NCBI RefSeq assembly: GCF_963666525.1
Contig: NZ_OY762905.1
Span: 2,893,501 to 2,957,500, forward strand
Source of the DNA: an uncultured Cohaesibacter sp.
GTDB taxonomy: Bacteria; Pseudomonadota; Alphaproteobacteria; Rhizobiales; Cohaesibacteraceae
Direction of reading: 5' to 3'
DNA: 64,000 nucleotides
The position numbers were made by a program, and so were the translations under genes. Every line of letters begins with the position of its first letter. Position 1 is the first letter of the stretch. Below the pieces are notes generated by a model. The model searched no databases. It worked only from the letters and a program-made list of their open reading frames with translations, and had not been told where the DNA came from. Positions 18,329-27,384 of the stretch are shown here, piece by piece.

Positions 18329-18747
18329 CAGGAAATCGTCACTCCGGCGCCGATGATGACATTCTTGCCGCTATCCAACTGGGCAACCACACCATCCGAG
18401 CAGATCGTCACGCTTTCAATCGTGCCGTTGATGTCCTCGCCATTCTGTACAGCCGACAGCGTTTTGCCGACGAGGGTTGTCGACTGGTTGACATAGAGCT
18501 GGGAAAGCACGCTATCAAGCTTGCTGTTGGTCTGGATATTCTGCTCGACGTTGGAGAAGGAGGCCAACTGCCCCATCTGCTCGGACATGTCGGTCGGATC
18601 GGTCGGATCCTGATGCTGCATCTGGGTGACCATCATCTGCAGGAACGCATCATAGTCGAGGGTCATGGCGTCGCTGGTGCTCGAGCTTGTTCGGCTCGTT
18701 GTGGTGGCACTGGTGGCAGCGTTGGTATTGACGGCGGATACGGACAT
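18328..18747 (-). CDS. flgD: Flagellar hook-cap protein FlgD, short form
   Basis: A 139-residue protein, starting at MSVSAVN with AAGGAAGG upstream; an upstream start adds 18 unlikely residues. The conserved FlgD core MTLDYDAFLQMMVTQMQHQDPTDP is followed by MGQLASFSNVEQNIQTN. FlgD caps the growing hook in the periplasm/exterior. The C-terminal Ig/Tudor domains of enterobacterial FlgD are absent, as is usual in rhizobia. Confidence 0.93.
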   Translation of the reverse strand: MSVSAVNTNAATSATTTSRTSSSTSDAMTLDYDAFLQMMVTQMQHQDPTDPTDMSEQMGQLASFSNVEQNIQTNSKLDSVLSQLYVNQSTTLVGKTLSAVQNGEDINGTIESVTICSDGVVAQLDSGKNVIIGAGVTIS

Positions 18748-18825
18748 GAACAGGTTTCCTTCCTTTGCCTCAAGATAGCAGCCACTGGCTGCTGCAGTCA
18801 CTTGACGGGTGTTTTTCTGTTGGCG

Positions 18826-19290
18826 CTATTCCGCCGGGCAATCGGCGTGCGCGCCGGATCTGTGATCGTGCGAGTCGTTGACCTTGTCACGGATATCGAC
18901 CACATCGCTCATCAGGCTGGTCTCCAGCGGATAGAGCTCGCGAATGCGTTTCATGGCTTCATAATAATTGCCGGCATTGACGATATCGACGATCTCCTGA
19001 ATTCCCGCGCACAGTAGGTAGTGATCGACGGAGCTCGTCAGGCTGCGGGCAAATTTCAGGAATGTCCCATGCGCCTCGACCAGATTGGTAGGCGATGTGA
19101 ACATCATCTGGGCGATGAAATAGAGCTGCCGCAGGGGCGTCGTCGTCTCTTCAGGCTGAATGATGTGGTTCTCGAGCAGGAATTCCGCCTCGTTCAACAG
19201 CTCGATCGTGGTTTTCTTTGGGAACCGGATGACTGCTCCGTTGATGTAGAAGCGTTCGCCGGATTTGAAGGTAAGGCGCATCGGTTTCAT
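18826..19290 (-). CDS. flbT: Flagellin mRNA repressor FlbT
   Basis: A 154-residue cytoplasmic protein of the FlbT family: it starts MKPMRLTFKSGERFYINGAV, continues with KTTIELLNEAEFLLE and a helical middle part. In Caulobacter FlbT binds the 5' leader of flagellin mRNA and limits translation until the hook is done; in some rhizobia it acts positively. It overlaps flaF by ATGA, and the flaF-flbT pair is a hallmark of alphaproteobacterial flagellin control. The last ~20 residues are rich in His and Asp and are not conserved. Confidence 0.95.
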   Translation of the reverse strand: MKPMRLTFKSGERFYINGAVIRFPKKTTIELLNEAEFLLENHIIQPEETTTPLRQLYFIAQMMFTSPTNLVEAHGTFLKFARSLTSSVDHYLLCAGIQEIVDIVNAGNYYEAMKRIRELYPLETSLMSDVVDIRDKVNDSHDHRSGAHADCPAE

Positions 19291-19637
19291 TGTGTCAATC
19301 CACTGCAGATCATTGCGTTGAGGTCAATCAGGGTGTCTATGCCATCCGACTGGTTGAGCCGTACCCGTCCCACTTCCTTGAGGATGAAGATCCCCAGAGA
19401 GATGAGGTCTGCCTTGATCTGGTCGGGCATGGCGTTTTCCGGCTTGATCAGGTCTTCCAGCAGGAAGCTCCACAGGGTGCTGGTCTCATAGAGCGCCTTG
19501 ACGCCCTGGGGCGACTGGATGCCCATGACTTTCGCTTCCCTCAGGCTCTCGAGCACATGATTGATGGCCTGAAGTTCCTGGCTGCGCTGGCATGATCCCG
19601 ATAGCTGGGAGCTTTCCGCATAATAAGACGTGTACAT
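19287..19637 (-). CDS. flaF: Flagellin biosynthesis regulator FlaF
   Basis: A 116-residue protein with the FlaF layout: an N-terminal ESLREAK helix region, the WSFLLEDLIKPENAMPD segment and SLGIFILKEV. FlaF is needed for flagellin synthesis or secretion and works against FlbT in Caulobacter. It overlaps flbT by four bases. A 145-bp gap separates it from flgL upstream, leaving room for an extra promoter. Confidence 0.94.
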   Translation of the reverse strand: MYTSYYAESSQLSGSCQRSQELQAINHVLESLREAKVMGIQSPQGVKALYETSTLWSFLLEDLIKPENAMPDQIKADLISLGIFILKEVGRVRLNQSDGIDTLIDLNAMICSGLTQ

Positions 19638-19782
19638 TCTTTTCCTCGCCCTTGTGGTCTTTCAAGAGAGATGCCCGGCACGCCAACCCTCATGGTCCGG
19701 TCTGTGCCATCATCTCTCGCAATTCTTCTGGTCGCGCACCCGATAGGCGGAACCGCCACACGGGTGCATGGAAAGGGAAACC

Positions 19783-20823
19783 CTAGAGGTAGTTCAACAA
19801 GCTCAGATTCTGGATGCGGCTTGTGATGGTGTAGGTCAGCTCCAGCTGGGTTACCGCGTTTGACAGTTTCACCGATGCTTCGGTGGTATCGATATTTTCC
19901 AGCTTGATGATGCGTTCATTGAGCAGGTCGGTCTGGATAGCGATGCGATCCGATGCGTCCGAAACCCGCGCCTGGGCATTGCCCACCCGGCCGATGACGT
20001 TGTTCAGTCCCTGAATGGCCGACCCGATGAGTTCGGTCGCCCTTGTGGTCACCACATCGAAGGCCTCCTGTGTCATGTCGGACGAGCCCAGCTCGGAGAC
20101 CATCGTGTAGGCCATGGCCAGCTTGCGCAGGGAATCTTCATTGGCGCTGACCGAGGTGTTGATCACATCGGTGGCCGAAATCCGGCTGGAAGTGACTTCA
20201 TCGGTGGCAGAAGACCAGTTGGCAGACCAGTTGGCATCATTGAACTGATCGGCAAAGGCGCCATCCAGATAGCTCTCCATCGCGGACGCCGAGATCGAAG
20301 AGACACCGGGGTTGTCCTGGGCGAAGCCGAAGGTCGAAAGGAATGAGCCGTCAATGGCCGCCTTGCTGGTCGAACCCGATTCGTAGCTGCTGAGGGCTGG
20401 GGAGTCGGTGTTGATGCCCGAGAACAGGAAGGTTCCGTTGAACGAACTGTTGAGGGTCGAGATCAGCTCATCCAGATACCCCTGGGTGCTCGCGACCACC
20501 ACGCTGCGAGCCGAGCTGCTGCCGATCGTGGTGAGCAGCGTTGCCTGCAGGTCCGAGGCGCTCGAGGAGATGTTCTCCAGTGCCTTGACCGAAATGTCCA
20601 GACTGCTGGACAGCAGTGCGTTGGTGTCGACGATGGCATTGAGCGTCTGGAACTGGGCCCGGATCGAAACCGCTTCGCCCGTTGCGCTGCCAAGGTCAAG
20701 ACCGACATCGAACTTGCGGCCAGAGGCGACCTCTTTCTGCAGCTTGACCAGTGTGCTGGTCTGCGAGGAAATGGACTTGTTGGTGGCGGTGGAAAGGGAC
20801 AGGGTCGAAATATAGCTGGTCAT
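19783..20823 (-). CDS. flgL: Hook-filament junction protein FlgL
   Basis: A 346-residue flagellin-like protein. Its N- and C-terminal helices are conserved (KLQKEVASGRKFDVGLDLG; NAVTQLELTYTITSRIQNLSLLNYL ending), with a variable Ser/Thr-rich middle. FlgL and FlgK join the hook to the filament. It begins three bases after flgK ends. It resembles flagellin overall but is set apart by its position next to flgK. Confidence 0.93.
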   Translation of the reverse strand: MTSYISTLSLSTATNKSISSQTSTLVKLQKEVASGRKFDVGLDLGSATGEAVSIRAQFQTLNAIVDTNALLSSSLDISVKALENISSSASDLQATLLTTIGSSSARSVVVASTQGYLDELISTLNSSFNGTFLFSGINTDSPALSSYESGSTSKAAIDGSFLSTFGFAQDNPGVSSISASAMESYLDGAFADQFNDANWSANWSSATDEVTSSRISATDVINTSVSANEDSLRKLAMAYTMVSELGSSDMTQEAFDVVTTRATELIGSAIQGLNNVIGRVGNAQARVSDASDRIAIQTDLLNERIIKLENIDTTEASVKLSNAVTQLELTYTITSRIQNLSLLNYL

Positions 20824-20826
20824 GAT

Positions 20827-22257
20827 TTAGCCCGCGATCTTGAGAAGTTGATCCAACATTTCATCAATGGTGCTGATCAATTTTGCGGTCGCCGTATAGC
20901 TGCGCTCAATCTCCAGCATGCTTTGCATTTCTTCATCGATATTGACGCCGGTCTTGTTGGAGAGGGACTCCGACACCCGGTTGAGGGTTATGGAATGATT
21001 GTCCGCAACGGTGTCAGCACTCTGTCGTGCGGATTCGAGCCAACTGACGGACGAGGAAGCAAAATCCGTAAGAGTGCCGGTGGTGTCCACGCCGGAGGAG
21101 CCGTCAAACACCATCGAGTCTCCAAGATTGCCGAGCAGCTCCTGGATGCGGTCGCCATAGCTGGCATAGTCGGACGGGTTGTAATCGGTGGTGATGCCAT
21201 CACGGATCAGGTCGAGATGATCGGTATCAACCGCACTGTTGACGCTGATGGTGCCAGCCAGTCCCGTGACCAGCCCGCCTGGAACCGCTGACGAACTGCC
21301 ATCGGTGAAGAGGCCCGCGGTGCCGCCTTCCTGAAAGACGGAAATGAGGCCGCGTGCCATTTCATCAAGCTGGGTCTGGTAGGTAACGGCTGCTTCATCG
21401 CGAATGGCGATGAGACCTGCGATGCGTCCGGTGCTGATTTCCATGCGGGCGTTGGGGCCGGCGACCGCAACCCCGTCAACATAGACGGCATTGCCCTCGG
21501 TCGAAGCAGAGAAAGTGTCGGTCTGCTCGAAGGAGACGCTTCTGGCGGTGGTTTCGAACAGCATCACGCCGCTTTCCGTCGTGATCACCAGATCGTTGTT
21601 CTCGCGTGTCTGGGTCTTGATCCCCATCTCGGCGGACAGTTCGAGCACGGCCTGATCCCGAGAATCCATCATGTCCGAGATGTCGCTGCCAAGTTCGGTG
21701 CCGCGCACGATTTCCTTGTTCAGTGTTTCGATGCGGGAGAGAAGGCTGTTGATGGTCTCCACGGACTGCCCGATCTGGGTGTCCGCGCTTTCCCGTTCGG
21801 CCTGAACCGTTGCCGTCGCCCCGTTCAGCGTCGAGACCATCGACTGGGCCGCCGACAGAACCTGACTGGCCAGAACCGAATCCGATGGCATGGCACCATA
21901 GGCCTGCAGGGCGGTTTCCAGCTCGCCAAGCACGGCGGCCGGGGAAATATTCTGGTTGGTGTCACCAATCGTTTCGGACAGATTGGTCAACCCATCAAGA
22001 TAGGCCTCGCTCTTCTCGCCTACGGATGTCGCACTGAGAAGGCTTTTGTAGAGAGCCTGATCGGTTGCCCGGCCAATTGAGTTCACATAGATGCCGCCGC
22101 CGGAGCCGTCGCTGGCGGACAGGGTGGAAACAAGCGCGGTCTTGCGCGTATAACCTTCCTGGCTGGCATTGGTGATGTTGCGGGAAAGGATTGCCGTTTC
22201 CTTTTGCCGCGTGCTCAAAGCGGATTGTGCGACCTGTAGGGCGACTGAAAGACTCAT
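20827..22257 (-). CDS. flgK: Hook-filament junction protein FlgK
   Basis: A 476-residue hook-associated protein. The start MSLSVALQVAQS at 22257 has AAGG upstream; the longer frame adds eight atypical residues. The N-terminus has the rod/hook motif SRNITNASQEGYTRKTA, and the C-terminus ends with the helix around EEMQSMLEIERSYTATAKLIS. FlgK is the first junction protein after hook completion. It lies between flgE (85 bp upstream) and flgL. Confidence 0.95.
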   Translation of the reverse strand: MSLSVALQVAQSALSTRQKETAILSRNITNASQEGYTRKTALVSTLSASDGSGGGIYVNSIGRATDQALYKSLLSATSVGEKSEAYLDGLTNLSETIGDTNQNISPAAVLGELETALQAYGAMPSDSVLASQVLSAAQSMVSTLNGATATVQAERESADTQIGQSVETINSLLSRIETLNKEIVRGTELGSDISDMMDSRDQAVLELSAEMGIKTQTRENNDLVITTESGVMLFETTARSVSFEQTDTFSASTEGNAVYVDGVAVAGPNARMEISTGRIAGLIAIRDEAAVTYQTQLDEMARGLISVFQEGGTAGLFTDGSSSAVPGGLVTGLAGTISVNSAVDTDHLDLIRDGITTDYNPSDYASYGDRIQELLGNLGDSMVFDGSSGVDTTGTLTDFASSSVSWLESARQSADTVADNHSITLNRVSESLSNKTGVNIDEEMQSMLEIERSYTATAKLISTIDEMLDQLLKIAG

Positions 22258-22341
22258 GACACTTAACCTTAGAAAGAGCACGAGACTGCAATGTCGGGAG
22301 GGCTTGTCTGGGGAATCCCTTGCAGTCTCGTGTAACCGGAC

Positions 22342-23646
22342 CTATCGCGTGAGGTTGACAACCTCGCTCAGCAGATCGGAGCCGGTCTGAAAAACCTTGG
22401 AACTGGCGGAAAAGGATCGCTGGGCAACGATCATGTTGGTCAGCTCTTCAGCCAGATCGACGTTGGACCCCTCGATGGCACCCGAAACCATCAGCCCCAT
22501 GCCGTTTTCGCCGGGGAAGCCGACCTGAACATCGCCGCTTTCATTGGTGGTCGAGTAGACCTCGCCTCCCATCGGCGCCAGATTGTCTTCACTGGCCACA
22601 TCGGCGATCGGGATGCGGTAGGTTGCCTCGCGCGAGCCGTCTTCATAGACCATGTAGAGCGTGCCATCCTTGTCGATGCTGACGCTCTCGACACTCTGTG
22701 GCGCATTGCCGTTGAGAACCGGATCATCAACGCCGAAGTCGGCGGCGAGCTGGGTCATGCCTTCAATCGAGATCTCAACGTCATCACCGGCAGGTTCGTG
22801 ATCGGGGATGTGGAAGCTGAAGGACGTGGGCGATGTCGCAGACAGTGTGCCGTTGGCCTCGAAGGTCAGCGTTGTCGTTGACATCGGGTTGGCATAGGTG
22901 TTGCCATGCGTTGTGGCGACCGGAGTGGCATACGGAAAGCCGCCGTCGGTGGAATCGGCATTGTTGAAGACGGAAACCTCCCAGGTGTCGGTGCCAGTCT
23001 TGGTGAAATAGATATCAAGCTGCATTTCGTTGCCGACGTCGTCATAGGCAACAAGCGAGGTCTTGGAGGTGTAGTTGATGGCGCTGAGCGTGCCGTCGTT
23101 GGCAGAGGGCAGGGGCGCAGCTTCAACCGAGGCATTGGCTGGCAGGTTGCCGCTCATCGAGCCTTCGGTGGTTGGGCTGGCTTCCAACCGTGCCTGATTG
23201 ATATTGACCTGCTGAAGCCCGGTGAGGGCGTTGGCGACCACGGACGGTTCACCATTCGACAGGTCGAAGCCCTGAAGATAGAAGCCTGCGGTGTTGACAA
23301 GGTTGCCATCGGAATCCGCCACGAAGCTGCCGGCGCGGGTCAGGAACGGGGTGCCGTCATTGTCTGCCACCACAAAGAAGCCGCTGCCGTCGATCGCCAG
23401 GTCCGTGACGCTCGTTGTGTATTCCATGCTGCCGGCGGAGGAAATGGCATAGGAGGTGATCGCCTCAACGCCGCCAGAGTTGTAGGCCGTCGTGCTCTGG
23501 GTCGTCACGACAGACTTGAACTCCGTTTCCGCCCTTTTGTAGCCGGTGGTGTTCGCGTTGACGATGTTGTCAGATACAGTGCCAAGCTTGCTTGATTGGG
23601 CATTCATGCCTGAAACACTGGAACGCATTACGCCATAAAGGCCCAT
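22342..23646 (-). CDS. flgE: Flagellar hook protein FlgE
   Basis: A 434-residue hook subunit and first gene of the flgE-flgK-flgL-flaF-flbT-flgD-fliQ operon. The N-terminus has SVSGMNAQSSKLGTVSDNIV and NTTGYKRAETEF, and the C-terminus NMIVAQRSFSASSKVFQTG. The middle is a hook-type variable domain. It polymerises into the external universal joint. The 267-bp upstream gap (23647-23913) is AT-rich at 23770-23815 and should contain the operon promoter. Confidence 0.96.
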   Translation of the reverse strand: MGLYGVMRSSVSGMNAQSSKLGTVSDNIVNANTTGYKRAETEFKSVVTTQSTTAYNSGGVEAITSYAISSAGSMEYTTSVTDLAIDGSGFFVVADNDGTPFLTRAGSFVADSDGNLVNTAGFYLQGFDLSNGEPSVVANALTGLQQVNINQARLEASPTTEGSMSGNLPANASVEAAPLPSANDGTLSAINYTSKTSLVAYDDVGNEMQLDIYFTKTGTDTWEVSVFNNADSTDGGFPYATPVATTHGNTYANPMSTTTLTFEANGTLSATSPTSFSFHIPDHEPAGDDVEISIEGMTQLAADFGVDDPVLNGNAPQSVESVSIDKDGTLYMVYEDGSREATYRIPIADVASEDNLAPMGGEVYSTTNESGDVQVGFPGENGMGLMVSGAIEGSNVDLAEELTNMIVAQRSFSASSKVFQTGSDLLSEVVNLTR

Positions 23647-23913
23647 GGTGCTCTCCTGTCAAAAGTGTCCGATATTTCCCAAATCCGGAACAGTCGCTTT
23701 CCATGACCAGATAGGGATGGGTGATCTCCTTGGTTCGAAGATAAGACAAGAGGCTTGCGCGAAACTGGCCTTGAAAATTATCTAACATAATGAATTGATT
23801 AAATTTTTAGTATCAATGTCGGAAGCGCGCAAAGCGATGGAACGCATTGGCGCAGGCGTGCAGGCAGCCGCCCTGGCATCAGGCCGCAGCGTATCAGGAG
23901 GGAGGAGAAGGGG

Positions 23914-24501
23914 TTATTTGCCGCAGAATGTGCGCGACTGTTCAGTCCACTGGCCGAACTTGCTGGCAACCAGATTGCGGATTACCGCGCAGACATAACG
24001 TTTCTGGGCAGGATTGTTGTCAGGCCCGGCATGATAGCGGGCAACCGCCATGGTCCAACTGCCCTGACTGGCGCGCAGCTGTTTGAGAAATTTTGCCGCA
24101 TAACGCACGTTGGCGTGCGGGTCGATCATTTCATCAAGGGAGGCAAACTGGCTGGAATGATAATGGTGATTGATCTGCATGCAGCCGATGTCGATCAGCT
24201 TCTTGCCATCCTGGCGCGCTTGCCGGACGGTATCGAGTGCCGCCTTTCTGGAGCCGGTCATGACAGTCTTGCCCTCAATGTTGAGGGCAAAGGGGTGCAG
24301 CTTGAGGCCGCGCCCGGTTTCCGTCAGCCCGACCGCATAGAGAATACCCAGCGGCACCCCCTCGCTTGAGGCGGCGGCGCGCATTTCCTTTTCGCAAACG
24401 GCATCGACCGTAGCGGTTTCCGCATGTGCTACCGCAGGAGCCATTGCCATACTGCTAGAGAGTAAGCCCCCGATAAGGCTGAGTGCCAGACTGGCTTTCA
24501 T
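23914..24501 (-). CDS. Flagellar-cluster lytic transglycosylase (orf38-like)
   Basis: A 195-residue protein with a signal peptide (MKASLALSLIGG ... AHA) and a single SLT domain: the catalytic-glutamate region AVGLTETGRG, the GCMQINHHYH motif and the later AVARYHAG. It should cut peptidoglycan in the periplasm to let the rod through. I chose the ATG at 24501, which has GGAG seven bases upstream and overlaps fliK by 47 bases; a longer frame runs back inside fliK. In Sinorhizobium the motB-motC-motD operon ends with a similar small gene (orf38), matching this position. Confidence 0.88.
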   Translation of the reverse strand: MKASLALSLIGGLLSSSMAMAPAVAHAETATVDAVCEKEMRAAASSEGVPLGILYAVGLTETGRGLKLHPFALNIEGKTVMTGSRKAALDTVRQARQDGKKLIDIGCMQINHHYHSSQFASLDEMIDPHANVRYAAKFLKQLRASQGSWTMAVARYHAGPDNNPAQKRYVCAVIRNLVASKFGQWTEQSRTFCGK

Positions 24502-25924
24502 GGTCAGCTCCATCGCTGGTCTCGTCCATGCCGTCAAGATGAAAAGATGTGCCATCGCCACCAGCCGCAGAGCGCTGATCGGCACCGTTGCCCGCGCCGG
24601 AGCCGTTGTTGAAGCCGGAAAAGGCGGATTTGTCCTGACCAGCCTGCTGGCCGAGGGAATCGCTCGTCGAGGGAGGCAGGATCTGCGATGAACCCCGGTC
24701 GTCCACGGCCACCACCGAAATGTGGTCGGCCTGATAGCCCGCCCGCTGCAGCAGGCGGTTGAGCTCGCCCTGATTGCTCTGGAGCATCTTTGCGGTTTCC
24801 GCCTTGGAAGCCTCGATCCGCACCTCGACATTGTTGTCATTGAGGCGCACCGACAGGCGCACTTTGCCCAGATCAGCGGGGTGCAGCTGGATGTCAAGAA
24901 CGCGCAGCAGATCGCCACTGCGATGAAGCCGCAAGGCGCTCGTCGGCTGTTCCGCGCTATTGGAGGACGAGGCACCATCCGACCGGGTTGTCGGAGTATC
25001 GAGGCCCTTGCTGATCGCATCGCCGATCTGCTTCATTACGGAATCCGCCAGGGAGAGGCCCGAGGGGGCCTGTGCTCCGGTCAGAGTTTCGACCATGTCA
25101 ACCGGTGCAAAATGGGTTTCCTGCTTGAGTACCGAGAAGCCATCGCCCTGCGCCCGCTGGGTCGGCGTCAGGATGGCTTCCTTGACAATCGGCAGCACCG
25201 TGTCGAAGGCCGACGTGGTGCGTACGTCAACGGATTGGTCCCGGAGATCCTGCGCGTTGATGCTGCCGGTTCCGCTGGCCCTGGTCAGTTGCTCCAGAGT
25301 GCCAAGGGTCACTTGCTGCGGTTTCCGATTGCCATTTACAGGTTCAGTTGAACTGGCAACTGAAGCGAACGGGTCCGCTTTGGCCCCCTTCACCCCGTCT
25401 GCGTCAACCTGTCGGGCGTTTGATGCGTCCGCTTCGTTCGTGCCGGTCAGCCACTGCGCCTTGCCCATAATTGCCGCCGCGTCCTGAGTCTTGCCTGCCA
25501 GTTGGGTTGAAGGGGCTTCCGGCGTGGTCGTCGGGCCAAATCCGGCTTCGGCGAGCAACTGCTGCACGGTCATACCAACCGAACGCAAGCCTGTTGCGGG
25601 CTGGGAGGTTTCATCCGTCGAGGAAGCGCTGTCGCCATCGCCCGCTTCTTTGCTTGTCGATTTCCTGCCGGTGTTCGGTGATACCTGTTCAAGCAACCGT
25701 TCGAACGGTGATTGTCCGTCCTTTGTCGAGACGTCTTCGGCCCGTGCACCGGGGTCGGCGGCATTGGCCGCTCCGGCACTGCCATCCACCGCATCGGCGC
25801 TCCCGGTTCCATTGCCCTGGGCGCGATTGTTGTTCTGGCCGTCCCCCTTGATGGTGGATTTGCCCGAGAGAAGAGACTGGGGATTTGCAAGCGTGCCGGA
25901 AGCGGCAATGGTCTGATTTGGCAT
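24455..25924 (-). CDS. fliK: Hook-length control protein FliK (MotD)
   Basis: A 489-residue protein with a long low-complexity, Ser/Thr/Asp-rich N-terminal part and a conserved C-terminal Flg-hook domain: LHPADLGKVRLSVRLNDNNV, then LNRLLQRAGYQADHISVV. Rhizobial MotD was shown to be the FliK hook-length ruler, so I use fliK. It is fourth in the unit fliF-(fliH-like)-motB-motC-fliK, six bases after motC, and its end overlaps the transglycosylase gene. Confidence 0.9.
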   Translation of the reverse strand: MPNQTIAASGTLANPQSLLSGKSTIKGDGQNNNRAQGNGTGSADAVDGSAGAANAADPGARAEDVSTKDGQSPFERLLEQVSPNTGRKSTSKEAGDGDSASSTDETSQPATGLRSVGMTVQQLLAEAGFGPTTTPEAPSTQLAGKTQDAAAIMGKAQWLTGTNEADASNARQVDADGVKGAKADPFASVASSTEPVNGNRKPQQVTLGTLEQLTRASGTGSINAQDLRDQSVDVRTTSAFDTVLPIVKEAILTPTQRAQGDGFSVLKQETHFAPVDMVETLTGAQAPSGLSLADSVMKQIGDAISKGLDTPTTRSDGASSSNSAEQPTSALRLHRSGDLLRVLDIQLHPADLGKVRLSVRLNDNNVEVRIEASKAETAKMLQSNQGELNRLLQRAGYQADHISVVAVDDRGSSQILPPSTSDSLGQQAGQDKSAFSGFNNGSGAGNGADQRSAAGGDGTSFHLDGMDETSDGADHESQSGTQPYRGLTL

Positions 25925-25929
25925 AGCTT

Positions 25930-27384
25930 TTACCGTAGTGAGGATTGTTGCGCGGTCGACAGGAAAAGGTCGGTCTTGTCAAGGGCCAGTTTGCCATGCT
26001 CGAGCGTTCCCAGTTGCCATCCGGGTTCGCCTTTGCCGGCATCGGTCGTGGACAGGCTGTATCCCAGAGCGGGTTCACTGCTTTCCGGCCAGGCGCGGAT
26101 GTTGTTCAGAACATGGGCGATCTTGTCGGCCAGCAACTGGTCCCGAGCACTCAGATTGCCTCTCTTCACCTTCCACAGATGCTGGAGGGACTGTTCGATG
26201 GTGTTGGCATTCAGCATCGATCCGGCCAGATAGAGGTGGGAGCGTGCCTGGCTTTCGGAATCATCCATCGTCAGAGGCAGGGCTGCCTTTGCCGCCTCGT
26301 TGGACAGGGTCACATTGCCGGCAATCAGGCTCGAATAGGACAACAGCAAATAGAGACTGCGGCGGGCATCGAGATCAAACTCCGTAATGACGCTATCGAG
26401 CTCGGCGAAGGTGTGCTTGTCCTCGCTTTCGCCGAACCGGCGCATGGCGATGGCGAACCGGCGCCGGAAATCAGAATTGTAGATCGAATTGTTGAACCGC
26501 CGCATATATTGCAGCGAATAGGACTGGAACATCCGCGGATCGTTGAGCGCGGCCGCAACCGAGACAGCACGGCGCAGGGCCGCTTCCTCGACCAGCGAGC
26601 CGGGCAACAGCAATCGGGCCTTGTCAATGGACACCAGCGCCTCTTCCAGATCGTCCGGCATGGACAGGATCGCCTGAACGAGAGCAACCTGTCCGCCCAG
26701 TGTCGGTGGCAGCGTCAGCGGGTCGATGGGTTGGAGGATGCTGCGAGCCTCTGTCTTGCGGCCCTCGATATAGGCCAAAGCCCCCTTCAACAGGGCCGGG
26801 TCGATCGCTGCGGGCGGATCAAGACTGAGCAGGCGGTGCCCGACGGCAGGGTGCCCGCCGGACAAGAGATGGATGACTGCGGCGCGGGCATTCTGTTCGT
26901 CATGCCAGACCTGAGGATCGATCGCCAGAAAATGCTCGTTGAGATGAGTGATCAGTTTGTGCTGCGCATTGAGAGCCTGAGTGGACCCTTTGGCGGTTTG
27001 CGCCTGAAGGTTCTGGACCACACGCACCTGCATATAGGGCTGCATTTCATCGACAGAAGCATCCACCGCGTGACTGATTGTGGTCTCTGTTGCCGCGATG
27101 CCTGCTGTCGCGTCCACAGCCCTTTTGCGGTCGCCGCCGGATGTGGCGGCTGCGTCATTTGCCGGCATCGCAGGTGCCTTGCCGTCGGCTTCGTCGGCAC
27201 CTGTCTTGCGGGAAACGGGGGCGACCAGCGGGGATACGCCGGGAATGACACGGATAGCCTTCGGGTCCGGGTGTATCTGAAGCGGGGCCTGATCTGTCTG
27301 CGCCAGGACAGGAGCGCTGGCAAGGCAGGCGAACAAGATGCAACCGGGGAGCAGGAAACGGCCTGCTGGAGCGCGCTTTGTCAT
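25930..27384 (-). CDS. motC: Periplasmic motor protein MotC
   Basis: A 484-residue exported protein with signal peptide (LFACLASAPVLAQ). After a Pro/Ala-rich linker it is mostly helical, with TPR-like pairs of helices around residues 170-430. Its length, position between motB and fliK(motD), and the presence of its chaperone gene motE at 9062 match rhizobial MotC, which regulates motor speed through MotB. It overlaps motB by ATGA. No enzymatic motif is seen. Confidence 0.9.
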   Translation of the reverse strand: MTKRAPAGRFLLPGCILFACLASAPVLAQTDQAPLQIHPDPKAIRVIPGVSPLVAPVSRKTGADEADGKAPAMPANDAAATSGGDRKRAVDATAGIAATETTISHAVDASVDEMQPYMQVRVVQNLQAQTAKGSTQALNAQHKLITHLNEHFLAIDPQVWHDEQNARAAVIHLLSGGHPAVGHRLLSLDPPAAIDPALLKGALAYIEGRKTEARSILQPIDPLTLPPTLGGQVALVQAILSMPDDLEEALVSIDKARLLLPGSLVEEAALRRAVSVAAALNDPRMFQSYSLQYMRRFNNSIYNSDFRRRFAIAMRRFGESEDKHTFAELDSVITEFDLDARRSLYLLLSYSSLIAGNVTLSNEAAKAALPLTMDDSESQARSHLYLAGSMLNANTIEQSLQHLWKVKRGNLSARDQLLADKIAHVLNNIRAWPESSEPALGYSLSTTDAGKGEPGWQLGTLEHGKLALDKTDLFLSTAQQSSLR

